NCBI GenBank assembly: GCA_016711085.1
Contig: JADJTR010000005.1
Location: 62,001-126,000, forward strand
DNA from: Phyllobacteriaceae bacterium
Lineage (GTDB): Bacteria > Pseudomonadota > Alphaproteobacteria > Rhizobiales > Rhizobiaceae
DNA: 64,000 nucleotides
Reading direction: 5' to 3'
Shown: positions 8,481 to 18,060 of the stretch, in pieces
How positions within the stretch are numbered: position 1 is the stretch's first letter
Layout: each line of letters begins with the position of its first letter
Notes under the pieces: generated by a model
What the model was told of the DNA's origin: nothing
Database searches by the model: none
The model's input: only the letters and a program-made list of their open reading frames with translations
Translations under genes and position numbers: made by a program

Positions 8481-8729
8481 ATGTCGTTCATGGACACAAC
8501 GCCGATTGAATCGCCCTGCATTCTCGTCTGCTCGATCGACGAGGCGACCGGCTACTGCTTCGGTTGCGGCCGCACGCGCGACGAAATTGGCGCCTGGACG
8601 CTTTTTTCCGCCGCCGAACGCCGGAACATCATGGCCGCATTGCCGGCGCGCCTCAAAACGGTCGAGCGCAAGCCGCGCCGCGAAACGAGACGAACGCGGT
8701 TGGCGCGCGAAAGAGAGGGGGAGTCATGA
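8481..8729 (+). CDS. DUF1289 domain protein
   Basis: About 82 residues with the DUF1289 Cys pattern SPCILVCSIDEATGYCFGCGRT followed by EIGAWTLFSAAERRNIM. Four cysteines are arranged as a small metal-binding knuckle, so it is probably an iron-sulfur or zinc protein of unknown role. Two in-frame ATGs are available (8481 and 8490). Its TGA overlaps the next gene by ATGA. Confidence 0.85.
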   Translation: MSFMDTTPIESPCILVCSIDEATGYCFGCGRTRDEIGAWTLFSAAERRNIMAALPARLKTVERKPRRETRRTRLAREREGES

Positions 8730-9676
8730 GTCGCCCCCTCCTCTATCTCGCCATTCTTCTCGGCGTCACGGTGCTGGTCGTCTGGCTCGGCGGCAATACC
8801 CTCGGCGAACTCGACGGCGACAGCATCGCCAATCTCGCCTATTTCGCCATCCTTGCCGCATTGATCGGCGCCTGGGCGATCCGCATGCCGCGCCAGAACG
8901 CGCTGCGCAACGCCCTGCTGTGGATGCTGATCGTGCTTGCGCTTGTCACCGCCTATGCGTTTCGCGGCGATCTTTCGACCATCGGGCGGCGCGTGATGTC
9001 GGTGCTGTCGCCGGCTTCGCCGATCGCCGGGTCGGATGCGGCCGGTCGCGCCACCGTGACGCTCGCCAAGGACGCCACCGGCCATTTCACCGCCGCGGCC
9101 AAAATCGGCGACGAGACGATCGCCTTCCTCGTCGACACCGGCGCGACCCGGACGGTGCTGTCGCCGCGCGACGCGGCAAGCGTCGGCATCGATGCCGCGG
9201 CATTGCGCTTCACCGTCCCGGTATCGACGGCCAATGGCCTCGCCATGGCCGCCAAGGCCGAAATCGCCGATTTTTCGTTGGGGCCGATAGCGCGGACCCG
9301 CATGGGCGTGCTCGTCGCTTCCGATCTCGGCCAGAGCCTGCTGGGCATGGATTTTCTGTCGACGCTCGAAGGCTATGATGTGCGCGGCGACACGCTGACG
9401 CTGATCGACCGTGGACCGTTTCGACCAAATTGGGGAGGTGGTGGGGGGGAGTTTTTCCCGCGGGGGGGAAAAAGGGGGGGGGGGAAAAGGGACCCGGGGG
9501 GGGCGATCGACCCGGGGGGGGAAAAAAAAACAAGACGGGGCGGGGGCGGGGGCCGCCCTGCCGGCGCTCGGGCCCGGGGCCCAGCCGCGCCTTGCCGCGG
9601 GGGGGGGGGGGGGGGGAAAAAAGACAACTGCGCGCACGGGCCCCGCGCACCCCAGCACCCAAACGATTCAATTTGA
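8726..9676 (+). CDS. Retropepsin-like aspartic protease (TIGR02281 type), 3' end corrupted
   Basis: Three hydrophobic N-terminal segments (LLYLAILLGVTVLVVWLGG; the AYFAILAALIGAW region; the LLWMLIVLALVTAYAF region) anchor a periplasmic clan-AA aspartic protease domain with FLVDTGATRTVLS (catalytic Asp, about residue 138) and LGMDFLSTLEGYDV. Genuine sequence ends near GDTLTLIDRG at about 9415; beyond about 9433 the frame runs open only through a G/C homopolymer block to 9676, so the true C-terminus is not recoverable. Start overlaps the DUF1289 stop. Confidence 0.8.
   Translation: MSRPLLYLAILLGVTVLVVWLGGNTLGELDGDSIANLAYFAILAALIGAWAIRMPRQNALRNALLWMLIVLALVTAYAFRGDLSTIGRRVMSVLSPASPIAGSDAAGRATVTLAKDATGHFTAAAKIGDETIAFLVDTGATRTVLSPRDAASVGIDAAALRFTVPVSTANGLAMAAKAEIADFSLGPIARTRMGVLVASDLGQSLLGMDFLSTLEGYDVRGDTLTLIDRGPFRPNWGGGGGEFFPRGGKRGGGKRDPGGAIDPGGEKKTRRGGGGGRPAGARARGPAAPCRGGGGGGKKDNCAHGPRAPQHPNDSI
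9433..9660. other. G-homopolymer-rich block, probable sequence artefact
   Basis: The stretch consists of long G runs with scattered A and C, unlike any flanking DNA. It begins at the end of the aspartyl protease gene and ends just before the TauE gene. Open frames through it are low-complexity and are not credited as genes. Confidence 0.85.
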
Positions 9677-9688
9677 TAGAGAAACGCT

Positions 9689-10513
9689 CTAAAGAAGACT
9701 CCAGGCAAACCGGGCGCTGACGAACAGCAGGAACAGGCCGAAAGCCAATTCCAGTTTCCGTTTCGGCAGGTCGTGAGCCAGTTTCGCCCCCCATGGCGCC
9801 AGCAGCAGCGACGTCGGCAGGATTACCGCGGTGGCGACCCAGTTGACATAGCCGGTCGAAGCGACGGGCAGCGCCGCCTGTCCCCAGCCGGCCCAGACAT
9901 AGCCGATGACGCCCGGAACCGAAATCAGCGTGCCGACGCCCGACGAGGTCGCGACAGCCTGATGGATCGGCCGGCCGAACAACGTCATGAAAGTGTTGTT
10001 GAGCACCCCGCCGCCAATGCCCATCAGCGTGGAGAAGAAGCCGATCAGCCCGCCGACGACGCTGCGTTGAGGCTGGCCAGGCAGATCGGACCCGAGCCGC
10101 CAGCTGTCACGGTTGGCGATGAGCCGCACCGCAACGGCGAACGCCAGCACGGCGAAGACGACGCGCAAGCCGCCGCTCGAAATCGACGAGGCGACCACCG
10201 ATGCGGCGACGACCCCGGCAAGCAGCGGCAACGCGATCGCCTTGAGATAGGCGATGTCGACGGCGCCGCGCTTAAGATGCGCCCGGAACGACTGAATCGA
10301 GGTCGGCACGATGATGGCGAGCGACGAGCCGACGGAGACATGCATGCGCACCGTATCGTCGACGCCGAGCAGGCCGAGCGCCTGATAAAGCACCGGTACG
10401 ATGACCGCGCCGCCGCCGATGCCGAACAGCCCGGCGAGCAAGCCCGACACCGCGCCGGCGGCGAGCGCGGCGACGCCGAAAGCGATCAGTTCGCCGAGTG
10501 GTATTCCGCCCAT
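9689..10513 (-). CDS. Sulfite exporter TauE/SafE family membrane protein
   Basis: 274 residues with about eight hydrophobic segments and the two family half-repeats GLLAGLFGIGGGAVIVPVL (N-terminal) and LMGIGGGVLNNTFM (C-terminal). TauE/SafE proteins export sulfite or organosulfonates. Next to a sulfite-producing pathway the gene plausibly relieves sulfite toxicity, but substrate is inferred. The ATG at 10513 (MGGIPLG) fits the membrane topology better than an upstream start. Confidence 0.88.
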   Translation of the reverse strand: MGGIPLGELIAFGVAALAAGAVSGLLAGLFGIGGGAVIVPVLYQALGLLGVDDTVRMHVSVGSSLAIIVPTSIQSFRAHLKRGAVDIAYLKAIALPLLAGVVAASVVASSISSGGLRVVFAVLAFAVAVRLIANRDSWRLGSDLPGQPQRSVVGGLIGFFSTLMGIGGGVLNNTFMTLFGRPIHQAVATSSGVGTLISVPGVIGYVWAGWGQAALPVASTGYVNWVATAVILPTSLLLAPWGAKLAHDLPKRKLELAFGLFLLFVSARFAWSLL

Positions 10514-10570
10514 CGCCCCGTCCCTGTTGTCGAACGGGCTAACGCCGAATGGCCGGACGATCAACCCGTT

Positions 10571-11575
10571 TCAGGCGGCGGCTGTCGCCAGGGCCGGCCG
10601 CACCGCCGCGTAGGCCCGCGCGATGACGCCCGCGTCGGCGTCGTTTCGCGCGGCGCCCTCGGTGAGCATTTGCCGCCAGCGCCGCGCGCCCGGCCGGCCA
10701 TGGAACAACCCGAGCATATGGCGCGTCACATGGCCGACCCGCCCGCCACCGGCGACATGCGCCGCGGCGTGCCGGGTCATCGCCGCGACAATCGCGTCGA
10801 AATCCGGCTCGCCCGGCGGATTGCCGGCGAGCGCCTTCTCAATGGCGAACAACACCGCCGGTTCATGGTAGGCGGCCCGACCGAGCATGACGCCATCGAC
10901 GTGATTCAGTGCGTCAAGAACTTGATTCACCGTGGCAATGCCGCCATTGACGCCAATGAATCGATTCGGGAATTCGGCCTGCAGCCGATGCACGCGGCCA
11001 TGGTCGAGCGGCGGAATTTCGCGGTTTTCCTTCGGCGACAGCCCCTCAAGCCAGGCCTTTCGCGCATGCACCCAGAGCGCGTCCGCTCCGGCGTCGAAAA
11101 CCGCTCCGGCGAGCGCCGAAAGCGCTGCTTCCGGATCCTGCTCGTCGACGCCGATGCGGCATTTGACGGTTACGGGTATGGCGACCGCCACCTTCATCGC
11201 CGCGACGCAATCGGCCACCAAAGCCGGCGCCTTCATCAGGCACGCGCCGAAAGTCCCCGATTGAACCCGGTCCGACGGGCAGCCGACATTGAGGTTGATC
11301 TCGTCGTAGCCGAAGCCCTCGCCAATGCGCGCCGCCTCGGCCAGTTTCGCCGGCTCCGACCCGCCGAGTTGCAGCGCGACGGGATGTTCGTCCGGCGAAA
11401 AACCGAGCAGACGTTCGCGCTCGCCGTGAATGGCGGCATCGGCGACGACCATTTCCGTATACAGCAGGGCCGAAGGCGCGAGCAGGCGATGGAAGTACCG
11501 GCAATGCCGGTCCGTCCAGTCCATCATCGGCGCCACGGCGAGGCGTGGCTTGAGATCGGCGTAAAGGCGCGTCAT
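10571..11575 (-). CDS. dusA: tRNA-dihydrouridine synthase A
   Basis: 334 residues, the usual DusA length. Motifs include APMMDWTDRHCRYFHR, INLNVGCPSDRV (catalytic Cys region), TVKCRIGVDE, WVHARKAWLEGLSPKENREIPPL and NGGIATV. The enzyme uses FMN to reduce uridines in the tRNA D-loop. The start at 11575 leaves the conserved core about ten residues in; an in-frame ATG at 11617 is an alternative. Confidence 0.95.
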   Translation of the reverse strand: MTRLYADLKPRLAVAPMMDWTDRHCRYFHRLLAPSALLYTEMVVADAAIHGERERLLGFSPDEHPVALQLGGSEPAKLAEAARIGEGFGYDEINLNVGCPSDRVQSGTFGACLMKAPALVADCVAAMKVAVAIPVTVKCRIGVDEQDPEAALSALAGAVFDAGADALWVHARKAWLEGLSPKENREIPPLDHGRVHRLQAEFPNRFIGVNGGIATVNQVLDALNHVDGVMLGRAAYHEPAVLFAIEKALAGNPPGEPDFDAIVAAMTRHAAAHVAGGGRVGHVTRHMLGLFHGRPGARRWRQMLTEGAARNDADAGVIARAYAAVRPALATAAA

Positions 11576-11637
11576 CCTGGGTGCATAGGGGCGACGGAAG
11601 GCTCTGTCAAAAAACATGTCGCCATTGAATCGCGGCC

Positions 11638-11663
11638 AAAATATGCTTATTTCCGCATATATT
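11638..11663. promoter_or_regulatory. Palindrome between divergent dusA and DUF4202 genes
   Basis: ATATGC (11641-11646) and GCATAT (11655-11660) form an inverted repeat across 8 bases inside a very AT-rich patch. Its placement about 20 bases before the DUF4202 start suggests an operator or promoter; no regulator can be named. Confidence 0.4.
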
Positions 11664-11680
11664 TCAGGGAGAAACTCGCC

Positions 11681-12289
11681 ATGTCCGCCAACCGTCTCGA
11701 CCAGGTCTATGCCGCCATCGACGCCGCCAACGCGGCCGACCCGCAAATGGTCGATGTCGGCGGCAAGCTGGTTCCGGCGGCGCTGATCTATGGCGAGCGC
11801 ATGACGGCGACGCTGGAGAAATTCCAGCCGGAAGCGTCGGAGGAGTTGAAAATCGCCATTCGCGGCCAGCACATCGAGCGTTTTTCGATCCCGCGCGAAA
11901 CCTATCCGGCCGGCAAGGCCGGCTATTACCGCTGGCGCAACGAGTTGAAGAAGCGCCACGCCGAGCGACTGGCCGAAATCATGACTCCGCTCGGTTATTC
12001 GGCCGAAGCGATCGCCCGCGTCGGTGCCATCGTGCGCAAGGAGGGTGTGAAGACCGACCCCGACGCCCAGACGCTCGAGGATGTCGCATCGCTGGTCTTC
12101 CTCGCCTACGAACTCAACGCTTTCCTCGACAAATATCCCTATCCCGCCGAAAAGCTCGCCGACATCCTCGCCAAGACGTGGCGGAAAATGTCGGAAAAGG
12201 GCCATGAAGCCGCGCTCGCCCTCCATCCGCCGAAGGCCGTTGTCGACCTGTTGCATCAGGGACTGGCCGCGCTCGACGCCGCGAGTTGA
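11681..12289 (+). CDS. DUF4202 domain protein
   Basis: 202 residues with the DUF4202 core: RGQHIERFSIPRETYPAGKAGYYRWRNELKKRHA (HI and YP-x-GK-x-GY-x-WR pattern, about residues 65-98) and DVASLVFLAYELNAFLDKY. The His-rich helical fold recalls an HD-like domain, but no function is established. It lies upstream of the sulfate transporter and soeABC, so an association with sulfur metabolism is possible. Good ribosome-binding site (AGGGAGAAA). Confidence 0.82.
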   Translation: MSANRLDQVYAAIDAANAADPQMVDVGGKLVPAALIYGERMTATLEKFQPEASEELKIAIRGQHIERFSIPRETYPAGKAGYYRWRNELKKRHAERLAEIMTPLGYSAEAIARVGAIVRKEGVKTDPDAQTLEDVASLVFLAYELNAFLDKYPYPAEKLADILAKTWRKMSEKGHEAALALHPPKAVVDLLHQGLAALDAAS

Positions 12290-12556
12290 GCGACGCGACG
12301 AAACGGCGCGGTTAAAACGGCGGGAAACCGCCGCGACCGGCGGGCGGACACCTCTCGCAGTCTGGACACGATCCAAATTCCGTATATAGCGATTATTGAA
12401 TAAGTCTGCGTCGCGAGGGAGGAGCCGACCGGCGCGGCGGTGCGTGCATTTTTCGGCGGTCGACGCCGGTCAGACGCGGTTAAAGCGCGCCACCAACCAA
12501 TCAGCGGGAAATCGGATGATTCCCGACAGTCCGGCAACGGCCGGCGCGAGGAGGAC

Positions 12557-14392
12557 ATGGCTTTTCTGTCGGCCCATCCCGGATCGTTGCAACAGCACGC
12601 GTGGCTGACGCGGTTGCTGCCCTTCCTCAATTGGACGCCGATGCTCAACCGCGATTCGCTGCGCGCCGATTTCTGGGCCGGGCTGACCGGCGCGGTCGTC
12701 GTGCTGCCGCAAGGCGTCGCCTTCGCCACCATTGCCGGCATGCCGCCGGAATACGGCCTCTATGCCGGTGTCGTGCCCGCCATCATCGCCGCCCTTTTCG
12801 GCTCGTCCTGGCACCTCGTTTCCGGGCCGACAACGGCCGCGTCGGTCGTGCTGTTTTCGTCGCTTTCGCAGTTCGCCCACGCCGGAACGTCCGAATATGT
12901 GCTGCTGGCGCTGACGCTCGCCTTCATGGTCGGCATTGTCCAGCTGGTCATGGGACTCGGCCGACTCGGCGCCATCGTCAATTTCATCTCGCATTCGGTG
13001 GTCATCGGCTTCACTGCCGGCGCGGCGATCCTGATCATTTTCAATCAGGTCAAGAATTTCTTCGAATTGAATGTCGAACGCGGCTCGCACCCGCATGAAG
13101 TCGTCTGGTACGTCGCCGAGCACATCGGCGAAATCGACTGGCTGACCGCTTCTGTCGGACTCGTCACCATGGCGGTCGGCATCGGCATCCGCCGCTTTGC
13201 CCGCAAATTGCCTTACATGATCATCGCCATCATCGTCGGCAGCCTCTACGCCTTTGTCCTCAACCATTTCTTCGGCGCGACGATCAAGACCGTCGGCGCG
13301 CTGCCGGCGAGCCTGCCGCCGCTGTCGATGCCGAGTTTCGACTACACCATCTGGCGCGACCTGGCCCCGACCGTCGTCGCCGTGACCCTGTTCGCGCTGA
13401 CCGAGGCAATATCGATTTCGCGCGCACTCGCCGCCCGTTCCGGTCAGCACATCGACGCCAACCAGGAATTTATCGGCCAGGGCTTGTCAAACATCGTCGG
13501 ATCGTTCTTTTCCGCCTATGTGGCGACGGGTTCATTCAATCGCTCGGGTCTGAATTACGAATCGGGCGCCAAGACGCCGATGGCCTCGGTTTTCGCCGGC
13601 GCACTGCTGGCGCTGGTTGTGCTCATCGTCGCCCCGCTCGCCGTCTACATGCCGAACGCCGCCATGGCCGGCGTGCTGTTCATCGTCGCCTGGGGCCTGA
13701 TTGACACGCACCACATCCACCAGATCATGAAGACGTCGAAGACGGAAACCGTGGTGCTCATCGTCACCTTCGTCTCCGCCCTCTTCCTCGAACTGGAATT
13801 CGCCATTTTCGCCGGCGTCATGCTGTCGCTGCTGCTCTATCTGCATCGCACCGCCAACCCGACCATCCTCATCCGCGTGCCCGATCCGAACAGCCCCGGC
13901 CGTAAATTCGAGACCGCCGGGCCCGACCTGCCGGAATGCCTGCAGGTGCGCATCATCCGCTTCGACGGCGCGCTGTTCTTCGGCGCGGCCAACACATTCG
14001 CCGAAACCCTGCTCGACTACGAGAAGACCGATCCGGAAAAGATCCATCTGATCATCGTCATGAGCGGCGTCAATTTCATCGATGTCACCGGCGCCGAAAC
14101 GCTGGTGCAAATGGCGAAACGTTTCCGCGCCCGCGGCGGCGGCATCTACCTGATCAAACCGAAGGACGCGGTGATCGAACGCCTCGAGCGCGGCGGCTAC
14201 ATCGACGGGTTCGGCCGCAAGAACATCTTCGACTCCAAGACCGACGCTCTGCGCACCGTTTACCGCTACCTCGACTACGACAAGTGCCGAACCTGCCGTG
14301 GCTCCGTCTTCGTCGAGTGCCGCCGCATGGGCAAGCAGGAACCGCGCGAGGAAGACTTTGACGACGCTCCGGCCGCAGCTGCCGCCCATTGA
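12557..14392 (+). CDS. SulP family anion/sulfate transporter with STAS domain
   Basis: 611 residues. The SulP core has the signature PQGVAFATIAGMPPEYGLYAG (residues about 54-74) and some ten or more membrane segments up to about residue 430, followed by a cytoplasmic STAS domain (VIVMSGVNFIDVTGAETLV) and a Cys-containing tail (CRTC followed by EC). The family moves sulfate and other anions with H+ or Na+ or by exchange. Only 42 bases separate it from soeA, so it may handle the sulfate made by sulfite oxidation. ATG 12557 follows a strong GAGGAGGA ribosome-binding site. Confidence 0.93.
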   Translation: MAFLSAHPGSLQQHAWLTRLLPFLNWTPMLNRDSLRADFWAGLTGAVVVLPQGVAFATIAGMPPEYGLYAGVVPAIIAALFGSSWHLVSGPTTAASVVLFSSLSQFAHAGTSEYVLLALTLAFMVGIVQLVMGLGRLGAIVNFISHSVVIGFTAGAAILIIFNQVKNFFELNVERGSHPHEVVWYVAEHIGEIDWLTASVGLVTMAVGIGIRRFARKLPYMIIAIIVGSLYAFVLNHFFGATIKTVGALPASLPPLSMPSFDYTIWRDLAPTVVAVTLFALTEAISISRALAARSGQHIDANQEFIGQGLSNIVGSFFSAYVATGSFNRSGLNYESGAKTPMASVFAGALLALVVLIVAPLAVYMPNAAMAGVLFIVAWGLIDTHHIHQIMKTSKTETVVLIVTFVSALFLELEFAIFAGVMLSLLLYLHRTANPTILIRVPDPNSPGRKFETAGPDLPECLQVRIIRFDGALFFGAANTFAETLLDYEKTDPEKIHLIIVMSGVNFIDVTGAETLVQMAKRFRARGGGIYLIKPKDAVIERLERGGYIDGFGRKNIFDSKTDALRTVYRYLDYDKCRTCRGSVFVECRRMGKQEPREEDFDDAPAAAAAH

Positions 14393-14434
14393 CCGCTGAC
14401 CGCGCTTCGGCGCGACGTAGAGGAACGAACCGAC

Positions 14435-17302
14435 ATGGCATCAGAACCGGCGATCGACCTGTCCCCGGACGTCCACGACGAGGTCAAATACACAACCTGC
14501 TACATGTGCGCCTGCCGCTGCGGCATCCGCGTGCATCTGAAAGACGGTCTTGTGCGCTACATCGAGGGCAACCCCGATCACCCGATCAACAAGGGCGTGC
14601 TGTGCGGCAAGGGTTCGTCCGGCATCATGCAGCATTATTCGCCGGCGCGGCTGAAAAAGCCGCTGAAGCGCGTCGGTCCGCGCGGCGAGGCGAAATTCGA
14701 GGAGATCGAGTGGGACGAGGCGCTGGAAATCGCCGCCAAATGGCTGGGCGACATCCGCAAGACCGATCCGAAAAAACTCGCCTTCTTCACCGGCCGCGAT
14801 CAAAGCCAGTCGCTGACCGGCTGGTGGGCGGCGCAATACGGCACGCCGAATTTCGCCGCCCATGGCGGCTTCTGTTCGGTCAACATGGCCGCCGCCGGGC
14901 TCTACACCATCGGCGGCTCGTTCTGGGAATTCGGCGAGCCGGACTGGGACCGCGCCAAATATTTCATGATCTTCGGCGTCGCCGAGGACCATGATTCCAA
15001 TCCGATCAAGACCGGCATGGGCAAATTGAAGGCCCGCGGCTCGAAGATCGTTTCGGTCAATCCGGTGCGCACCGGCTATTCGGCCATCGCCGACGAGTGG
15101 GTCGGCATTCGCCCGGGCACCGACGGCCTGTTCGTCATGGCCCTGATCCACGAACTGCTCAACGCCGACAAGGTCGATCTCGACTATCTCATCCGCTACA
15201 CCAATATGCCCTGGCTGGTGATCCAGGACGAGGGCGCGGCCGATCACGGCCTGTTCGCCCGCGACGCCGACGGCAATCCGCTTTGCTACGACAAGACGTC
15301 GAAGAAGCTCGCCAACGCCAAATTGCCCGAAGTCGCACCCGCCATGGTCGGCGAATTCAAGCTGAAGGACGGACGCAAGGCGGTCCCCGCCTTCCAGATC
15401 CTCGCCGAACGCTACATGGACCCGCAATACAGCCCCGACGCGGTGGCGAAAACCTGCGGCCTGAAAGCCGCCGACATTCGCCGCATCGCCGCCGAACTGG
15501 CCAGGGTCGCCTTCGAGGAGACGATCGAACTCGACGTCGAATGGACCGACTGGGCTGGACGCAAGCACGACAAAATCGTCGGCCGCCCCGTCGCCATGCA
15601 CGCCATGCGCGGCATCTCGGCCCACACCAACGGCTTCCACACCTGCCGCGCCATCCACACGTTGCAGGTCCTGCTCGGCTCGGTCGAATGTCCCGGCGGC
15701 TTCCGCTTCAAGCCGCCCTTCCCCAAGCCCATTCCGCCCGGCCAGAAGCCGGCCGGCAAGACCTACGCGCCGAACACGCCGCTGCCGGGCATGCCGCTCG
15801 GCTTCACCACCGGTCCCGAGGATCTGCTGCTCGAGACCGACGGCACGCCGGTGCGCATCGACAAGGCCTATTCGTGGGAGGCGCCGATCGCCAGCCATGG
15901 CCTGATGCACATGGTCATCACCAATGCGTGGAAGGGCGACCCGTACAAGATCGACACGCTGGTCATGTACATGGCCAACATGAGCTGGAATTCGACCATG
16001 AACACCAAGGGTGTCATGGAGATGCTGACCGACAAGGACCCGGCGACCGGCGAATACAAGATCCCGCACATCATCTATTCCGACGCCTATTTCTCCGAGA
16101 TGGTCGCCTATGCCGACCTGATCCTGCCGGACACGACCTATCTCGAGCGTTGGGACTGCATCTCGCTGCTCGACCGGCCGATCTGCGAGGCCGACGGCCC
16201 CGCCGACGCCATCCGCCAGCCGGTGGTCGAACCCGACCGCGATGTGCGCGGCTTCCAGACGGTGCTGCTCGATCTCGGCGTCCGCCTCGGCTTGCCCGGG
16301 GTGACCAACGCCGACGGAACGGCGAAATATCCCGGCGGCTACGCCGATTACATCGTCAATCACGAACGCACGCCCGGCATCGGCCCGCTCGCCGGCTTCC
16401 GCGGCAAGGACGGCGACAAGATCGGCCGCGGCGAAGTCAATCCGAACCAGCTGCAGGCCTATATCGACAATGGCGCCTTCTGGAGCCATCACCTCGAACC
16501 GAACCAGCGCTTCTACAAATTCGCCAACAAGGATTATCTCGATTTCGCCGTGCACATGGGCTTCATCGGCCATGCCGACCAGATCGTGCTGCAGATCTAT
16601 TCCGAACCGATGCAGAAGTTCCGTCTCGCCGCCGAGGGTCATGGCGCGAACCAGCCGCCGGAGCACATGCGCGAGCGCCTGAAGGCGTCCTTCGATCCGC
16701 TGCCGATCTGGTACATGCCCTACGAGGAGGAACTGGTCGACCGTGACGCCTATCCGCTGCATGCGCTGACGCAGCGGCCGATGATCATGTACCATTCGTG
16801 GGGTTCGCAGAACGCCTGGCTGCGCCAGATCCTCGGCCGCAACAAACTCTACATGTCGACGGTCAAAGCGAAGGAAATGGGCATCGCCGACGGCGATTGG
16901 GTGCGGGTCACCTCGCACAACGGCGCGATCAAGGTGCAGGTCAAGACCATGGAGGGCGTCAACCCCGACACGGTGTGGACCTGGAACGCCATCGGCAAGC
17001 GCTCGGGAGCGTGGAACCTCGCGCCGGATGCGCCGGAAGCCAAAAAGGGATTTCTGCTCAACCATTTGATCAGCGAGCTTCTGCCGCCGCGCGAAGGCCG
17101 CCGCTATTCAAACTCCGATCCGATCACCGGTCAGGCCTCGTGGTTCGACCTCAGGGTCCGTATCGAGAAAGTCGAACCGGGCGAGGAAGTCTCCCAACCG
17201 CAATTCCCGGCCATCGACCGGCCGGTCGGCCTTGAGCCGGCCCCGACCGTCAACCGCTTCAACGCGGGCGGCCACGCCAAGAAGGGGGCGAAAGCGAAAT
17301 GA
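14435..17302 (+). CDS. soeA: Sulfite dehydrogenase (quinone), molybdopterin subunit SoeA
   Basis: 955 residues of the bis-MGD molybdoenzyme (DMSO reductase) superfamily. An N-terminal 4Fe-4S site is visible as C22-x2-C25-x3-C29-x27-C57. The catalytic regions follow (FFTGRDQSQSLTGWW, GMGKLKARGSKIVSVNPVRTGYSA) and the C-terminal cofactor domain ends near residue 930. No twin-arginine signal is present, consistent with cytoplasmic SoeA. SoeABC oxidises sulfite to sulfate and passes electrons to quinone; it is the usual last step after the reverse Dsr pathway. Operon soeA-soeB-soeC with ATGA overlap to soeB. Confidence 0.93.
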   Translation: MASEPAIDLSPDVHDEVKYTTCYMCACRCGIRVHLKDGLVRYIEGNPDHPINKGVLCGKGSSGIMQHYSPARLKKPLKRVGPRGEAKFEEIEWDEALEIAAKWLGDIRKTDPKKLAFFTGRDQSQSLTGWWAAQYGTPNFAAHGGFCSVNMAAAGLYTIGGSFWEFGEPDWDRAKYFMIFGVAEDHDSNPIKTGMGKLKARGSKIVSVNPVRTGYSAIADEWVGIRPGTDGLFVMALIHELLNADKVDLDYLIRYTNMPWLVIQDEGAADHGLFARDADGNPLCYDKTSKKLANAKLPEVAPAMVGEFKLKDGRKAVPAFQILAERYMDPQYSPDAVAKTCGLKAADIRRIAAELARVAFEETIELDVEWTDWAGRKHDKIVGRPVAMHAMRGISAHTNGFHTCRAIHTLQVLLGSVECPGGFRFKPPFPKPIPPGQKPAGKTYAPNTPLPGMPLGFTTGPEDLLLETDGTPVRIDKAYSWEAPIASHGLMHMVITNAWKGDPYKIDTLVMYMANMSWNSTMNTKGVMEMLTDKDPATGEYKIPHIIYSDAYFSEMVAYADLILPDTTYLERWDCISLLDRPICEADGPADAIRQPVVEPDRDVRGFQTVLLDLGVRLGLPGVTNADGTAKYPGGYADYIVNHERTPGIGPLAGFRGKDGDKIGRGEVNPNQLQAYIDNGAFWSHHLEPNQRFYKFANKDYLDFAVHMGFIGHADQIVLQIYSEPMQKFRLAAEGHGANQPPEHMRERLKASFDPLPIWYMPYEEELVDRDAYPLHALTQRPMIMYHSWGSQNAWLRQILGRNKLYMSTVKAKEMGIADGDWVRVTSHNGAIKVQVKTMEGVNPDTVWTWNAIGKRSGAWNLAPDAPEAKKGFLLNHLISELLPPREGRRYSNSDPITGQASWFDLRVRIEKVEPGEEVSQPQFPAIDRPVGLEPAPTVNRFNAGGHAKKGAKAK

Positions 17303-18048
17303 CTTCTCTTCCGCAATCGCCCGGGCAAAAACGCCTCGGCCTCGTCATCGATCTCGACACCTGCGTCGGGTGCCATGCCTGCGCCACCAACTGCAAGGAA
17401 TGGAACACGTCTGGCCATTCCGCCCCGCTGACCGACCTCAACGCCTATCAGGCCGAACAGCGCGGCGTCTGGTTCAACCGGGTTTTCACCTATGAGGCCG
17501 GCGGCCAGGGCGACAACGCCCGCACCGTCCACTTCCCCAAGAACTGCCTGCATTGCGAGTTCCCGGCTTGCGTCACCGTCTGCCCGACCGGCGCGTCCTA
17601 CAAGCGGGCAGAGGACGGCATCGTCCTCGTCAACGCCGACATATGCATCGGCTGCAAACTGTGCTCGTGGGCCTGCTCCTATGGCGCGCGTGAATATGAC
17701 GAAGACCAGGGCGTGATGAAGAAGTGCACGCTCTGCATCGACAAGATCTACAATGAGAACCTGCCCGAGGCCGACCGCGTGCCGGCCTGCGTCGCCACCT
17801 GCCCGGCCAAGGCCCGCCATTTCGGCGATTTCGCCGATCCCGACTCGCACGTCTCGCGGCTGACGCGCGAACGCGGCGGCTTCGATCTGATGCCGGAGAC
17901 CGGCTATCAGCCGACGTCGAAATATTTGCCGCCGCGCCCCGGCGCCAAACCTCTGTCGGCTGCCGAGGTCAAGCTTCCCACCCCGGAAGGCAAGCGCGAT
18001 TCCGCCGGCAAGTTCCTGCGCTGGGTCGACGCCGTACTGTCGCGCTGA
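17299..18048 (+). CDS. soeB: Sulfite dehydrogenase iron-sulfur subunit SoeB
   Basis: 249 residues with four Cys clusters typical of DmsB/SoeB electron-transfer subunits: CVGCHACATNCK (about residues 20-31), CLHCEFPACVTVCP, CIGCKLCSWACSYG and CTLCIDKI with a closing CVATCP. The protein relays electrons from SoeA to the membrane anchor. Its ATG overlaps the soeA stop and soeC begins 12 bases later. Confidence 0.95.
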   Translation: MTSLPQSPGQKRLGLVIDLDTCVGCHACATNCKEWNTSGHSAPLTDLNAYQAEQRGVWFNRVFTYEAGGQGDNARTVHFPKNCLHCEFPACVTVCPTGASYKRAEDGIVLVNADICIGCKLCSWACSYGAREYDEDQGVMKKCTLCIDKIYNENLPEADRVPACVATCPAKARHFGDFADPDSHVSRLTRERGGFDLMPETGYQPTSKYLPPRPGAKPLSAAEVKLPTPEGKRDSAGKFLRWVDAVLSR

Positions 18049-18060
18049 CGGAGAACCACG

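Noticed and set aside
9373..9794. Pro/Gly-rich open frames around the protease gene end
   Set aside because: They read through the G-homopolymer artefact and have no recognisable content.
9773..11680. Long plus-strand open frame opposite TauE and dusA leading into DUF4202
   Set aside because: Only its end (from 11681) is a real protein; the rest is antisense to two well-supported genes.
12256..12741. Minus-strand open frame across the gap before SulP
   Set aside because: It overlaps the SulP start, has no homology and no ribosome-binding site; the gap is better read as the SulP promoter and leader.
14441..17065. Long open frame antisense to soeA
   Set aside because: Shadow frame caused by high-GC codon bias; soeA itself has complete domain structure.
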